Notes: generated from the letters alone by a model not told the origin. 64,000 bases of DNA from JAGVSZ01 sp019137045 (GCA_046347635.1 JAXMFT010000001.1:124001-188000), one strand, 5' to 3'; positions 1 to 8,817 are shown, counted from the first letter of the stretch. Numbers and translations are program-made.

Positions 1-55
1 GGGAGGGCTTGATCAGGACGAGCTGGAATACCCTGGTGGCAAGTGCGGTCTGCAT
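1..55 (-). CDS. 5' end of an unidentified gene, cut by the left window edge
   Basis: Reading leftward from an ATG at 55 there is an 18-codon open frame, MQTALATRVFQLVLIKPS, that runs off the window. A strong Shine-Dalgarno GAGGAG sits 5 nt before the ATG, which is the main reason to accept the start. It lies 84 nt downstream of the dctM stop on the same strand, so it may be the next gene of that operon or have its own promoter. The VFQLVLIKPS stretch recalls the N-terminus of some B12-binding radical SAM proteins, but 18 residues are too few to assign a function. Confidence 0.5.
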   Translation of the reverse strand, partial: MQTALATRVFQLVLIKPS

Positions 56-79
56 CGAGTCTCCTCGCGCCGCTCTTCC

Positions 80-99
80 CCGGCGGGCGGTACCGCCGG
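80..99. other. Inverted repeat between dctM and the edge gene
   Basis: CCGGCGG (80-86) and CCGCCGG (93-99) form a 7-bp stem with a 6-nt loop, and the centre GGCGGTACCGCC is itself a palindrome. There is no T-run on either strand, so it is not a classic intrinsic terminator. It could be an operator for the edge gene or a transcript-stabilising hairpin behind dctM. Confidence 0.3.
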
Positions 100-139
100 A
101 GCGACCGCGCAGTGTACGCGCAATTTTCGCGCAACGACG

Positions 140-2161
140 CTACTTATAGAGCACCTGCGGCAGCCACAGCCCGATCCCGGGGAAGATGTACAGCAGCGCC
201 AGCGCCACGACCTGGATGCCCATGAAGGGCAGCATGCCGGCGAAGATCTGGTTGAGCGTCACGTGCGCCGGCGCGACGCCCTTGAGGTAGAACGCCGCCA
301 TCGCCACCGGCGGGGAGAGGAACGCGGTCTGCAGGTTGAGCGCCACCAGCAGGCCGAAGAACAGGGGATCGATGCCGAACTTCGGCAGCAGCGGAATGAA
401 GATCGGCATGAAGATGACGATGATCTCGGTCCACTCGAGCGGCCAGCCGAGGATGAAGATGATGAACTGCGCGAGGATCATGAACTGGATCGGGGTGAGG
501 CCGAGGGACAGCACCCACTTCTCGACGATCTCCTGACCCCCGAGCAGCGCGAACGCGGCCGAGAAGATCGCCGAGCCGACGAAGAGCCAGCAGACCATCG
601 CGCTCGTCTTCGCGGTGAGGAACGCCGAGTCCTTGACGATCGACCCCAGCTCCACGGCCGTCTTCCCGACCGCGGACACGCGGCCGATGTCGCGCGCGTG
701 GGCGATGTACCGGTAGGCCCCGGCGAGGACGAAACCGCCGAAGGCCCCCACCGCCGCGGCCTCCGTGGGCGTCGCCAGGCCGAACACGATCGAGCCGAGC
801 ACCGCCAGGATCAGCAGCGCCAGCGGGAAGAAGGACGCGAGCAGCATCTTGAACACTTCCAGCCGCTCCCAGCTCCACAAGAGGTAGATCGCCGCCGCGC
901 ACAGCACCGCGATCGCCCCGACGATCCAGAGCCAGAGCGGTACCGGCCGCCGCTCGGCGGGCGCGGCCGCCTGCGCCGGCGCGCTCGCCGCGGCCTCCGC
1001 GACCGGCTGCGCCGCCTCCTGCGGCGGGGGTTCCGCGCCCGGCGGCGCCGAAAGCTCCTGCGGCGCCTCGCCCTCCTTCGCCTCCTCCTCGGCCGGCGGG
1101 GTGCCGATCAGGCCCGCCGATTCCTCCTTGCCCTCCGCGGCGACCAGCCCGCCGGCCTCCACCAGCCCCGCGGTGCTCGCCTCCACCACCGGCGCGGTCG
1201 CCGACTGGTACATGACGGCGAGCAGCGCGGCGATCGCGAGCGCCGGCAGGAGCGAGACGAAGAGCTGGCCCACCACGGTGCGCTTCGCGACGCCGCCGCC
1301 CGCGCCGATCAACGCGGCGGCAAGCGTCGCGAAGGCGTTGCGGCCGCGCTGCGACAGGCGCTGCGCGAACTGCGGCAGCGGCACCTGCGCCTCCTCCGGC
1401 GGCAGCGGCGGGGTGAGGTTCGGCCTGAGTTTCGCCAGGACGATGACGTAGCCGACGTACAGCGCCGCGAGCATCATCCCGGGGAAGAACGCGCCGGCGT
1501 AGAGCTGCACGACCGACACGCCCGCGGTCGCGCCGTACACGATCAGCAGCACCGACGGCGGGATCAGGATGCCGAGGCAGCCGCCCGCGGTGATCGCCCC
1601 CGCCGCGACCTGCGTGTTGTAGCCGGCGCGCAGCATCGCCGGGAACGCGAGCAGGCCCATCAGCGTGACCACCGCGCCGACGATGCCGGTGGCGGTGGCG
1701 AACACCGCGCACGTGACGATGGTCGCCACCGCGAGCGAGCCGGGGATACGGGTGAGCGCGAGGTGCAGGCTCTTGAACAGCCGCTCGATCAGCGCCGCGC
1801 GCTCGACCAGGTAACCCATGAACACGAACAGCGGGACGGCGATCAGCACGTCGTTCGACATCACCCCGTAGGCGCGCTGCACCATGAGGTCGAGCACCTG
1901 GCGGTTGGCGAGCTCGGGGGTCTGGCTGCGATAGGCGAGCCACGCGAAGAACACGCCCATCCCCATCAGCGTGAACGCGGTCGGGAACCCGAGCATGATC
2001 GCGACCACGATCAGCGCGAGCATGAGCAGGCCGAGCACGCCGAGGTCCTCGCGCGCGAGGTGCGCGTCGGCGAGATGGCTCCACGGCGTGAGCACCACGA
2101 CCGTGGCCAGGATGATCCCCATGAGCGAAAACCCGAACCACAGCTCCTTGCGGATCTTCAT
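140..2161 (-). CDS. dctM: TRAP transporter large permease DctM with a long internal insertion
   Basis: Twelve-plus-helix membrane subunit that carries an organic-acid-type solute with Na+ in a tripartite ATP-independent periplasmic transporter. The family pattern is clear: GFPTAFTLMGMG near residue 58, ITAGGCLGILIPPS near 190-203, ATPTEAAAVGAFGG near 463 and LSPPVAMAAFYLKG near 615. The protein is 673 aa against about 425-450 aa for the family. The excess is an insertion at about residues 250-440: an extra hydrophobic helix (about 300-318), a Pro/Ala/Glu-rich acidic low-complexity loop (about 320-405) and another helix (about 409-430). The N-terminus also has an extra helix (11-27). ATG at 2161 overlaps the dctQ stop (ATGA). 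It belongs to the FcbT3-like (mannitol/chloroaromatic) branch; the substrate cannot be told. Confidence 0.93.
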   Translation of the reverse strand: MKIRKELWFGFSLMGIILATVVVLTPWSHLADAHLAREDLGVLGLLMLALIVVAIMLGFPTAFTLMGMGVFFAWLAYRSQTPELANRQVLDLMVQRAYGVMSNDVLIAVPLFVFMGYLVERAALIERLFKSLHLALTRIPGSLAVATIVTCAVFATATGIVGAVVTLMGLLAFPAMLRAGYNTQVAAGAITAGGCLGILIPPSVLLIVYGATAGVSVVQLYAGAFFPGMMLAALYVGYVIVLAKLRPNLTPPLPPEEAQVPLPQFAQRLSQRGRNAFATLAAALIGAGGGVAKRTVVGQLFVSLLPALAIAALLAVMYQSATAPVVEASTAGLVEAGGLVAAEGKEESAGLIGTPPAEEEAKEGEAPQELSAPPGAEPPPQEAAQPVAEAAASAPAQAAAPAERRPVPLWLWIVGAIAVLCAAAIYLLWSWERLEVFKMLLASFFPLALLILAVLGSIVFGLATPTEAAAVGAFGGFVLAGAYRYIAHARDIGRVSAVGKTAVELGSIVKDSAFLTAKTSAMVCWLFVGSAIFSAAFALLGGQEIVEKWVLSLGLTPIQFMILAQFIIFILGWPLEWTEIIVIFMPIFIPLLPKFGIDPLFFGLLVALNLQTAFLSPPVAMAAFYLKGVAPAHVTLNQIFAGMLPFMGIQVVALALLYIFPGIGLWLPQVLYK

Positions 2162-2814
2162 GGCCGCATCTCGCCCTTGCGCTCGGCGGTGTGGACCGCG
2201 CCGCCGCCCTCGTGCCCGATCGTCTCCTGCCCCGCGCCGTCAAGGTCGGTCGCGTGGACCATCTCCTTCAGCTTGGCGACGTCGACTTCCTCCACGTCCT
2301 CCTCGCGCGAGGGCCAGATCCCCTGCCTCAGGCAGATGACGCAGCGGATGATCTCCACGATACCCTGGGCGAGCAGGATCGCGCCGGCGAAGGGGATCAC
2401 CATCTTGAACGGGTAGATCGGCGGCCCTTCGGCGGTGATGTTCGAGCTCTCGCGGATCGCCCAGGACTCGAGCGCGTAGAAGTAGCCGGCGTACGTGAGC
2501 GCGATGACCCCGGGAATGAAGAACAGGATGTAGAGAACGAGGTCGATCGTCGCCTGCGTGCGCGGACGGAAGAACCCGTAGAGCACGTCGCCGCGCACGT
2601 GCCCGTTCTTCGCCAGGGTGTAGGCCCCGGCCATCATGAACAGCGCGCCGTACTGCATGATCATGACGTCGAAGGCCCAGGCATGCGGGCGATCGAGCGC
2701 GTAGCGCGAGAACACCTCCCAGGTGATGAGCAGCGTGAGGCCGACGATCAGCCAGGAGAACGCCTGGCCGATCCAGGTGCTCACCTTGTCGACGAGGAGC
2801 AGCAGCTTCTGCAT
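2158..2814 (-). CDS. dctQ: TRAP transporter small permease DctQ
   Basis: Small four-helix membrane subunit (218 aa) of the same TRAP carrier. Hydrophobic helices are visible at the N-terminus (FSWLIVGLTLLITWEVFSRY), then GALFMMAGAYTLAKNGHVRGDV, VLYILFFIPGVIALTYAGY and a last helix near IPFAGAILLAQGIVEIIR. The RYALDRPHAWAFD and KNGHVRGDV patterns are typical of DctQ. The start was set at the ATG at 2814 (MQKLLLLVDK). A longer frame could begin at a GTG at 2883, but that codon lies inside the terminator-like hairpin behind dctP and would add 23 non-hydrophobic residues. The C-terminal tail (about 40 residues, acidic) is longer than usual. The stop overlaps the dctM start. Confidence 0.9.
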   Translation of the reverse strand: MQKLLLLVDKVSTWIGQAFSWLIVGLTLLITWEVFSRYALDRPHAWAFDVMIMQYGALFMMAGAYTLAKNGHVRGDVLYGFFRPRTQATIDLVLYILFFIPGVIALTYAGYFYALESWAIRESSNITAEGPPIYPFKMVIPFAGAILLAQGIVEIIRCVICLRQGIWPSREEDVEEVDVAKLKEMVHATDLDGAGQETIGHEGGGAVHTAERKGEMRP

Positions 2815-2867
2815 GCCGGAAAGGTGCCTGCGCCGCCAGTCCGTCGGGCAACTACGCCCGCGGAACG

Positions 2868-2905
2868 GAAACAAAACAGCCACCCGGCTCGCGCCGGATG
2901 GCTGT
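2868..2905 (-). terminator. Terminator-like hairpin between dctP and dctQ
   Basis: On the minus strand, ACAGCCATCCGG (2905-2894) and CCGGGTGGCTGT (2887-2876) form a 12-bp stem (one G-U pair) with a CGCGAG loop, followed by TTTTGTTT. This is the layout of a Rho-independent terminator right behind the dctP stop. Receptor genes of binding-protein transporters are often expressed above their permeases, so this is probably a partial terminator that lowers dctQM expression. Confidence 0.7.
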
Positions 2906-2919
2906 CACCGGGCCACGCG

Positions 2920-4068
2920 CTAGGCCTTCTTGGCCGCGGCGGGCTTCCTGCCGAAGTAGTGGTTGTAGGCCATGCGCCGATTGACGTTGGTGTCGAGGTC
3001 CCAGCGCACCGCGCGCTCCGCGAACTCGCGCTGCGACTTCTCGATCTCCTGGAACAGCGCGTTGTCCGCGCGCTTCTTGGCCGCCGCGTCGTAGGCGGTG
3101 AGCTGGTTCTGCAGCACCGAGTCCGGCGTCTTGTAGAACTTGACGTTGTGCTTGGTCTGCAGCTCGACGTAGTCCTTCGAGTAGCGGTCGATCGCCTTCC
3201 AGCTCATGTCCGCCGAGGCCGCCTCGACGGCGTTCTCGATGATGGCCTTCACCTTCGCCGGCAGCGCGTCGTACTTCGCCTTGTTGAACATGATCTCGAA
3301 CTGCTCGGCGTTCTGGTGGAAGCTCTGCAGCATGCACACCTTGGACACGTCGGCGAAGCCGAGGATGCGGTCGGAGGAGGCGTTGTTGAACTCCGCCGCG
3401 TCGAGCAGGCCGCGGTCCATCGCCGGGACGATCTCGCCGCCCGGCAGCGCGTTGACGGCGGCGCCGAGGCCGGTGAACACGTCGATCGAGATGCCGACGG
3501 TGCGGAACTTGAGGCCCTTGAAGTCCTCGTTCTTGGTGATCGGCTTCTTGAACCAGCCGAGGGGCTGGGTCGGCATCGGCCCGTAGGGGAACGACACGAC
3601 GCTCGCGCCGATCGAGTTGTAGAGCTTGTTGAGCAGCTCCTTGCCGCCGCCGTACTTGTGCCACGCGAGCAGCAGGTTCGCGTCCATGCCGAACGCCGGG
3701 CCCGAGCCCCACAGGGCGAGCGCGTTCTGCTTGCCGTAGTGGTACACGAGCACGCCGTGGCCGCCGTCGAGCGTGCCTTTGGACACCGCCTCGAGCAGGC
3801 CGAAGGCCGGCACCACCGCACCGGCGGGCAGCACCTCGATCTTGAGGTCGCCGCCGGTCATGTCGTTCACCTTCTTCGCGAAGTCGAGCGCGTACTCGTG
3901 GAAGATGTCCTTCGCCGGCCAGGTCGACTGCCAGCGCATCGACACGGGGCCCTGCGCCTTGACGATGGTCGGGAAGCCTAGGGTCGCGCCCGCGGTCGCC
4001 GCCGCGGCGCCGGCGAGGAACTTGCGCCGGGAGGCGGGGGCCGCCTTCTGCGTCTGCTGCTTGGTCAT
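2920..4068 (-). CDS. dctP: TRAP transporter substrate-binding protein DctP (Tat-exported)
   Basis: Periplasmic solute receptor (382 aa) for the adjacent DctQM carrier. The N-terminus has a twin-arginine signal, ASRRKFLAGAAAATAG, ending near IVKAQ, so it is likely exported folded by Tat. The mature part starts GPVSMRWQSTWPAKD and contains VLPAGAVVPAFGLLEAVSKG and a conserved TVGISIDVFTGLGAAVNALP region, as in the FcbT1 (mannitol/chloroaromatic) receptors. Near residue 172 LGWFKKPI is typical of the substrate cleft region. The ATG at 4068 is preceded by GAGGAG at 8 nt. It is the first gene of dctP-dctQ-dctM; solute unknown. Confidence 0.93.
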   Translation of the reverse strand: MTKQQTQKAAPASRRKFLAGAAAATAGATLGFPTIVKAQGPVSMRWQSTWPAKDIFHEYALDFAKKVNDMTGGDLKIEVLPAGAVVPAFGLLEAVSKGTLDGGHGVLVYHYGKQNALALWGSGPAFGMDANLLLAWHKYGGGKELLNKLYNSIGASVVSFPYGPMPTQPLGWFKKPITKNEDFKGLKFRTVGISIDVFTGLGAAVNALPGGEIVPAMDRGLLDAAEFNNASSDRILGFADVSKVCMLQSFHQNAEQFEIMFNKAKYDALPAKVKAIIENAVEAASADMSWKAIDRYSKDYVELQTKHNVKFYKTPDSVLQNQLTAYDAAAKKRADNALFQEIEKSQREFAERAVRWDLDTNVNRRMAYNHYFGRKPAAAKKA

Positions 4069-4219
4069 CTGGGAACTCCTCAGGTAGAGATGGAACGACG
4101 GGCCGGGTTTCTGCTGGTGACGGCATCCTGCGCGCCGTCGCGGCGGATCACTCCGCAGCGTGCGAGCGCGCGCGAACCCTGGCCCTCGTGAAGCCCGCGA
4201 ATGGTAGCCCCGAACCCCG

Positions 4220-4244
4220 GGCCCGGCAAGCCGGAGACCGGGCC
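4220..4244 (-). terminator. GC-rich hairpin just after the ion-transporter gene
   Basis: GGCCCGG (4220-4226) pairs with CCGGGCC (4238-4244), immediately beyond the stop of the SLC13/citrate-like permease gene on the minus strand. No U-tract follows, so this would need Rho or act as a 3' stabiliser. Confidence 0.35.
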
Positions 4245-4246
4245 GC

Positions 4247-5545
4247 TCACTTCGGCAGAGCCCCCGCCGGCGCGGTCTGCGCCGGCTGGTCCGCGACCGG
4301 CTCGTGGCCGCGCTTGGGGGTGGGGTCCCAGCCCATGACGGCGAGCAGCACGAGGAAGCCGGCCACGTAGGCCACCGCGACGTGCCACCCGTGCGCGAGC
4401 CAGCGCCCCACCGATTTCGCCTCGGGATACATGTTCGACAGCGCCACGCCCGCCGATGAGCCGAACCAGATCATCGACCCGCCGAACCCCACCGCGTAGG
4501 CGAGCACCCCCCAGTCGTAGCCGTCCTGCTTCAGGGCGAGCGCGGTGAGCGGGATGTTGTCGAACACCGCTGAGACGAAACCGAGCCCGAAGGCGGTCTG
4601 CCAGGACTGCCGGGGGAGGTGCTCGACCGGCATCATCGCCGCGCAGGTCACGAGCGAGAGCAGGAAGATCGTGCCCTTGGTCGCGCCGGGGATGAGGCTC
4701 CAGTCGGGCTTGCGGATCGGGATCGAGACCAGGATCGCCGCCCACACCGCGAGCCCGATGATCGGGACCTTGTCGGCGAGCCACGGCGCGCGGAGGTTCA
4801 TGGCCACGTTGGCGGCGATGGCCGCCAGGAGGATCAGCCCGACGATGCCCACGCGCGCCCAGTCGACGCGGGCGCCGGCGGCCGCGTCCTTCATGATCGG
4901 CGAGTGCTTGTGCTGCTGCAGCGCCGCGGGGATCCCGCAGACGACCAGCGCCACGACCGCGGCGACGTACGCGTGGAGCACCGCGAGCGGGCTCACCCCG
5001 TCGATCCACATCATCGTGGTGGTGGTGTCGCCCACCACGCTGCCCGAGCCGCCGGCGTTCGACGCCGCGACGATGCCGGCCAGGTAGCCGATGTGCACCT
5101 TGCCGCGGAACACGGTGTGCGCCATCGCCCCGCCGATCAGCGCGGCGGCGATGTTGTCGAGGAACGAGGACAGGACGAAGACGATCACGAGCAGCGCGAA
5201 CGCGCCCTTCCAGTCGTCGGGCAGGAAGCGCGGCAGCACCTTCGGCACCTCGCTGTCCTCGAAGTGCTTGGAGAGCAGCGCGAACCCGACCAGCAGGAGC
5301 AGCAGGTTCGCGAGGATCACCCATTCGTGCGCGAGGAGGCTCGCGAACCCGGCAACGCCCGCGCCGGTGCGAAACGGGGCGAACAGGATCTTGTAGAGCG
5401 CGATCACCACGAGCCCGGTGAGGGCCACCTGCAACGTGCGGTGATGGAAGAGCGCCACCCCGACGAGCGTCAGCGCGAACAGGAAGAAGTCGATCGGGAT
5501 CCCGAACAGCGTGGGCAGCGCAACCGACGTCATCGTCTCCCCCAT
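4247..5545 (-). CDS. ArsB/NhaD-superfamily ion transporter (citrate/SLC13-like permease)
   Basis: Polytopic inner-membrane carrier of about 432 aa with about 11 hydrophobic segments. The patterns SSFLDNIAAALIGGAMAHT and VSAVFDNIPLTALAL are the paired 'DN-I' signatures of the ion-transporter superfamily (NhaD, ArsB, CitMHS, SLC13). The stretch GIVAASNAGGSGSVVGDTTTT is the typical substrate/ion-binding loop, so Na+/H+ exchange or citrate-like anion transport are both possible. The start is either ATG 5545 (MGETMTSV) or ATG 5533 (MTSVALPTLF); neither has an ideally spaced ribosome site. An upstream extension of the frame is low-complexity Arg/Ala and is rejected. It is a single gene divergent from the mrp operon; a minus-strand TATAAT lies at 5599-5594. 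Confidence 0.82.
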   Translation of the reverse strand: MGETMTSVALPTLFGIPIDFFLFALTLVGVALFHHRTLQVALTGLVVIALYKILFAPFRTGAGVAGFASLLAHEWVILANLLLLLVGFALLSKHFEDSEVPKVLPRFLPDDWKGAFALLVIVFVLSSFLDNIAAALIGGAMAHTVFRGKVHIGYLAGIVAASNAGGSGSVVGDTTTTMMWIDGVSPLAVLHAYVAAVVALVVCGIPAALQQHKHSPIMKDAAAGARVDWARVGIVGLILLAAIAANVAMNLRAPWLADKVPIIGLAVWAAILVSIPIRKPDWSLIPGATKGTIFLLSLVTCAAMMPVEHLPRQSWQTAFGLGFVSAVFDNIPLTALALKQDGYDWGVLAYAVGFGGSMIWFGSSAGVALSNMYPEAKSVGRWLAHGWHVAVAYVAGFLVLLAVMGWDPTPKRGHEPVADQPAQTAPAGALPK

Positions 5546-5593
5546 TCCTCGCGTGTGAGCGCGCGCGGGTCGAGGCCCGCGCCGGAAGGCGCG

Positions 5594-5639
5594 ATTATAC
5601 GTACGCTGCGCGCGCCGGCGCCGCTCCAACCCGTACAAT
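5594..5639. promoter_or_regulatory. Divergent promoter region, ion transporter / mrp operon
   Basis: On the minus strand a perfect TATAAT (5599-5594) stands about 50 nt before the ion-transporter start. On the plus strand TACAAT (5634-5639) stands 33 nt before the mrpA GTG. Neither has a convincing -35 at 17 nt, so the calls rest on the -10 elements alone. The region is one of the few AT-containing patches nearby. Confidence 0.45.
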
Positions 5640-5672
5640 CGCGCCGCCCCGTTCCGTCCGACCCGCGCCCGC

Positions 5673-8468
5673 GTGACCGCGACGATCGCACTGCCGCTCG
5701 CCATCCTGCTGCCGCTCGTGCTCGGCACGGCCGTCGCGCCGCTCGCGGCGCGCCGCGCGCGCGCCGCGGCGGTTTGGACCGCCGCCGCCGTCACCGCCGC
5801 AGCGGCGCTGATCCTCGCCGCAGCGGCGCCCCCCGTGCTCGCGGGCGGCGCCGTGCAGGCGTTGTGGCCGTGGATTCCCGCGCTCGGCCTGAACGTCGCG
5901 CTCAGGCTCGACGGCCTCGGGCTGCTCTTCGCCGGGCTGATCCTCGCGATCGGCCTGCTCGTCATCCTCTACGCGCACTACTACCTCGGCAGCCGCGACC
6001 CCGCCGGAAGATTCTTCGGGCTGCTGATGCTGTTCATGGCGGCGATGCTCGGCGTCGTCCTCGCCGACAACCTGCTGCTGCTGGTCGTCTTCTGGGAGCT
6101 CACCAGCGTCGCCTCCTTCCTGCTGATCGGCTACTGGAGCGAGCGGGCGGAGTCCCGGCAGGGCGCGCGCATGGCGCTCGCGGTCACCGGCGCCGGCGGG
6201 CTCGCCCTGCTCGCCGGGGTTCTGCTCCTCGGCGCCGCGGGCGGCACCTTCGAGATCTCCGCCCTCGCTGCGGCGCGCGACCGCGTGCAGGCGAGCGCGC
6301 TCTTCCCGGTTGCGCTCGCGCTGGTCCTCCTGGGGGCGTTCACCAAGAGCGCCCAGTTCCCGTTCCACTTCTGGCTGCCCGAGGCGATGGCGGCGCCGAC
6401 CCCGGTCTCGGCCTACCTGCACTCGGCGACGATGGTGAAGGCGGGCGTGTTCCTGCTGCTGCGGCTCTACCCGGTGCTGGGCGGCAACGCGCCGTTCGAG
6501 TACGCGGCGTGCACCGTCGGCCTCGTCACCATGGTGTTCGGCGCCTACGTCGCGATCTTCAGGCACGACCTGAAGGGCCTGCTCGCCTACTCGACCATCA
6601 GCCACCTCGGGCTGATCGTCTTCCTGATCGGGCTCGACTCGCCGCTCTCGGCGGTGGCCGCGGTGTTCCACGTCGTGAACCACGCCACTTTCAAGGCCTC
6701 GCTCTTCATGGCCGCCGGAATCGTCGACCACGAGTGCGGCACGCGCGACATGCGCCGCATCAACGGCCTGTGGCGGTACATGCCCTACACCGCGACGCTC
6801 GCGATCGTCGCCGCAGCCGCGATGGCGGGCGTGCCGCTGCTGAACGGGTTCCTGTCGAAGGAGATGTTCTTCGCCGAGGCGCTCGGGATGCATCACCTCG
6901 GCGTCCTCGGCGCCGTGGCGCCGTACGCGGCGACGCTGGGCGGGGCGTTCGGGGTGGCGTACTCGGCGCGGTTCGTCCACGACGTGTTCTTCAACGGCGC
7001 GCCGCGCGGCCTGCCGCGCACGCCGCACGAGCCGCCGCGCTTCATGAAGGTGCCGGTGGAGATCCTCGTCGTGATCTGCATCGCCGTCGGCGTGCTGCCC
7101 GCGCTCACCGTGGGACCGATCGTGGATCTCGCCGCGACCGCGGTGCTGGGAGGCGCGCTCCCGGCGCACTCCTTCGCGCTCTGGCACGGGTTCAACGCGC
7201 CGCTCGCGCTGAGCATGATCGCGACCGCGCTCGGGGTCGCGCTCTACTGGGCGCTCGCGCGCAAGTACGACCTGCACCTGCACGCGCCGTCGGGCTGGAC
7301 CGCGCGCCTGCTGTTCACGCGCGCGCTCGACGGTCTGTTCGCGGCGTCGGCACGCCTCACCTCGGCGCTCGAGAACGGCTCGCTGCAGCGGCAGGTCGCG
7401 CTGCTCGTGGCGACCGCGGTCGGGCTGGGCGCAGTCGCCTTCGCCGCGGGCGGCAGGCTCGCCGGCGCGCGCGCGCTCCTGCCGGTGACGCCGCTCGCCG
7501 CGGCCGCCTGGCTCGTGCTCGTCGCCGCCGCGCTCGGCGTCGTGCGGCTGCACCGCACGCGGCTGACGGCGGTGATCCTGGCCGGCGCAATCGGGCTGGT
7601 GAGCGCGCTCGGCTTCGCCTACTTCTCGGCGCCCGACCTCGCGCTCACGCAGCTCGCGGTCGAGGTCGTCACCACCATCCTGCTCCTGTTGGCGCTCGCG
7701 GCGCTGCCGCGCACCTCGCCGCGGGAGTCCGGGCCCGGCCGGCGAGCGCGCGACCTCGCGCTCGCCGGGCTGGCGGGGGCCGGCGTCGCGGCGATCGCGT
7801 TCGCGGCGATGACGCGCGAGCGCGACTCGATCGCGGGCTATTTCCTCGAGAACGCAGTGCCGAAGGGCGGCGGCGCGAACGTGGTCAACGTGATCCTGGT
7901 CGATTTCCGCGGCTTCGACACCTTCGGCGAAATTACCGTGCTCGTGATCGCCGCGCTCGGCGTCGCTGCGCTGTTGACGGGCATGGACACGCACCGCCCG
8001 GCGAGCGCTCCCGCGGGCCGGCCCTGGTCCGCGCGGCGCGTCCCGCTCGTCTTCGCGGCCGCGGTGCGCTGGATGCTGCCGTTCGCGCTGCTGGTGTCCG
8101 TCTATCTCTTCCTGCGCGGTCACAACGCCCCGGGCGGGGGCTTCATCGCAGCCCTGGTCGTGGCGGCGGGCATCGCGACCGTCTACATGTCGGAAGGCTT
8201 CGCGCGCACCGAGCGCGCGATCGCGCTCGACTACGCCCGCGTCGCCGCGCTCGGCGTGCTCGTCGCCGCGGCGACGGGAGCCGGCGCCATCGGGTTCGGC
8301 CGGCCGTTCCTCGCGAGCGCCCACGGCCACCCGGCGCTGCCGCCGTTCGGCGAGGTGCCGCTCGCGACCGCGGCGCTGTTCGACCTCGGCGTGTATCTCG
8401 CGGTCATCGGCGCGACCCTGCTCATGCTGGTTGAGCTGGCGCGCGTCCCGGGGCGCGACGCGGAATGA
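5673..8468 (+). CDS. mrpA: Mrp Na+/H+ antiporter subunit A with fused MrpB domain
   Basis: Largest subunit (931 aa) of the multisubunit cation/proton antiporter. The N-terminal two thirds is a NuoL-like proton-channel module: VFWELTSVASFLLIGYWSE holds the conserved Glu and GAFTKSAQFPFHFWLPEAM plus HSATMVKAGVFLLLR hold the conserved Lys/His. The C-terminus has the MrpA-specific DUF4040 region (YFSAPDLALTQLAVEVVTT) and then an MrpB domain (LLVSVYLFLRGHNAPGGGFI, near residue 820), so A and B are one chain. The GTG start at 5673 has no clear Shine-Dalgarno; no earlier in-frame start is better. It is the first gene of mrpA(B)-C-D-E-F-G, which maintains pH and Na+ balance. Confidence 0.95.
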   Translation: MTATIALPLAILLPLVLGTAVAPLAARRARAAAVWTAAAVTAAAALILAAAAPPVLAGGAVQALWPWIPALGLNVALRLDGLGLLFAGLILAIGLLVILYAHYYLGSRDPAGRFFGLLMLFMAAMLGVVLADNLLLLVVFWELTSVASFLLIGYWSERAESRQGARMALAVTGAGGLALLAGVLLLGAAGGTFEISALAAARDRVQASALFPVALALVLLGAFTKSAQFPFHFWLPEAMAAPTPVSAYLHSATMVKAGVFLLLRLYPVLGGNAPFEYAACTVGLVTMVFGAYVAIFRHDLKGLLAYSTISHLGLIVFLIGLDSPLSAVAAVFHVVNHATFKASLFMAAGIVDHECGTRDMRRINGLWRYMPYTATLAIVAAAAMAGVPLLNGFLSKEMFFAEALGMHHLGVLGAVAPYAATLGGAFGVAYSARFVHDVFFNGAPRGLPRTPHEPPRFMKVPVEILVVICIAVGVLPALTVGPIVDLAATAVLGGALPAHSFALWHGFNAPLALSMIATALGVALYWALARKYDLHLHAPSGWTARLLFTRALDGLFAASARLTSALENGSLQRQVALLVATAVGLGAVAFAAGGRLAGARALLPVTPLAAAAWLVLVAAALGVVRLHRTRLTAVILAGAIGLVSALGFAYFSAPDLALTQLAVEVVTTILLLLALAALPRTSPRESGPGRRARDLALAGLAGAGVAAIAFAAMTRERDSIAGYFLENAVPKGGGANVVNVILVDFRGFDTFGEITVLVIAALGVAALLTGMDTHRPASAPAGRPWSARRVPLVFAAAVRWMLPFALLVSVYLFLRGHNAPGGGFIAALVVAAGIATVYMSEGFARTERAIALDYARVAALGVLVAAATGAGAIGFGRPFLASAHGHPALPPFGEVPLATAALFDLGVYLAVIGATLLMLVELARVPGRDAE

Positions 8469-8487
8469 CCGCTGCGCGGGAGACCCG

Positions 8488-8817
8488 ATGGAGCTCCTAG
8501 TCGCCGCCGCGCTAGGGCTGGTGACCGCCTGCGCGGTGTACCTGATGCTGCGCGGGCGCACGTTCCCGGTCGTGCTCGGGCTCGCCCTGCTCGGGTACGC
8601 GGTCAACTTCTTCATCTTCGTCGCGGGCGGGCTCGCGGTCGGCGCGCCGCCGCTCGTCGCCGACGGCGCCGCCGCCTACGCCGATCCCCTGCCCCAGGCG
8701 CTCGTGCTGACGGCGATCGTGATCGGGTTCGGAACCACCGGGTTCCTCCTCGCGCTCGCGCTGCGCGCGCGCGCGGCGACCGGCTCCGACCACGTCGACG
8801 GGGAGGAGCCGCGTTGA
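8488..8817 (+). CDS. mrpC: Mrp antiporter subunit C
   Basis: Small NuoK-like membrane subunit of 109 aa with three helices: LLVAAALGLVTACAVYLML, TFPVVLGLALLGYAVNFFIF and LVLTAIVIGFGTTGFLLALAL. The ATG at 8488 (MELLVAAALG) lies 19 nt after the mrpA stop. An earlier frame start at 8431 lies inside mrpA and adds an Arg-rich stretch, so it is not used. The stop is overlapped by the mrpD start. Confidence 0.93.
   Translation: MELLVAAALGLVTACAVYLMLRGRTFPVVLGLALLGYAVNFFIFVAGGLAVGAPPLVADGAAAYADPLPQALVLTAIVIGFGTTGFLLALALRARAATGSDHVDGEEPR

Noticed and set aside
140..2161. DctM insertion as an assembly join of two genes
   Set aside because: The permease motifs before and after are in one continuous frame and in the usual order with no duplication.
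5595..8615. A 1006-codon minus-strand frame opposite mrpA
   Set aside because: Low-complexity Arg/Glu/His composition and no domain; mrpA on the other strand is unambiguous.
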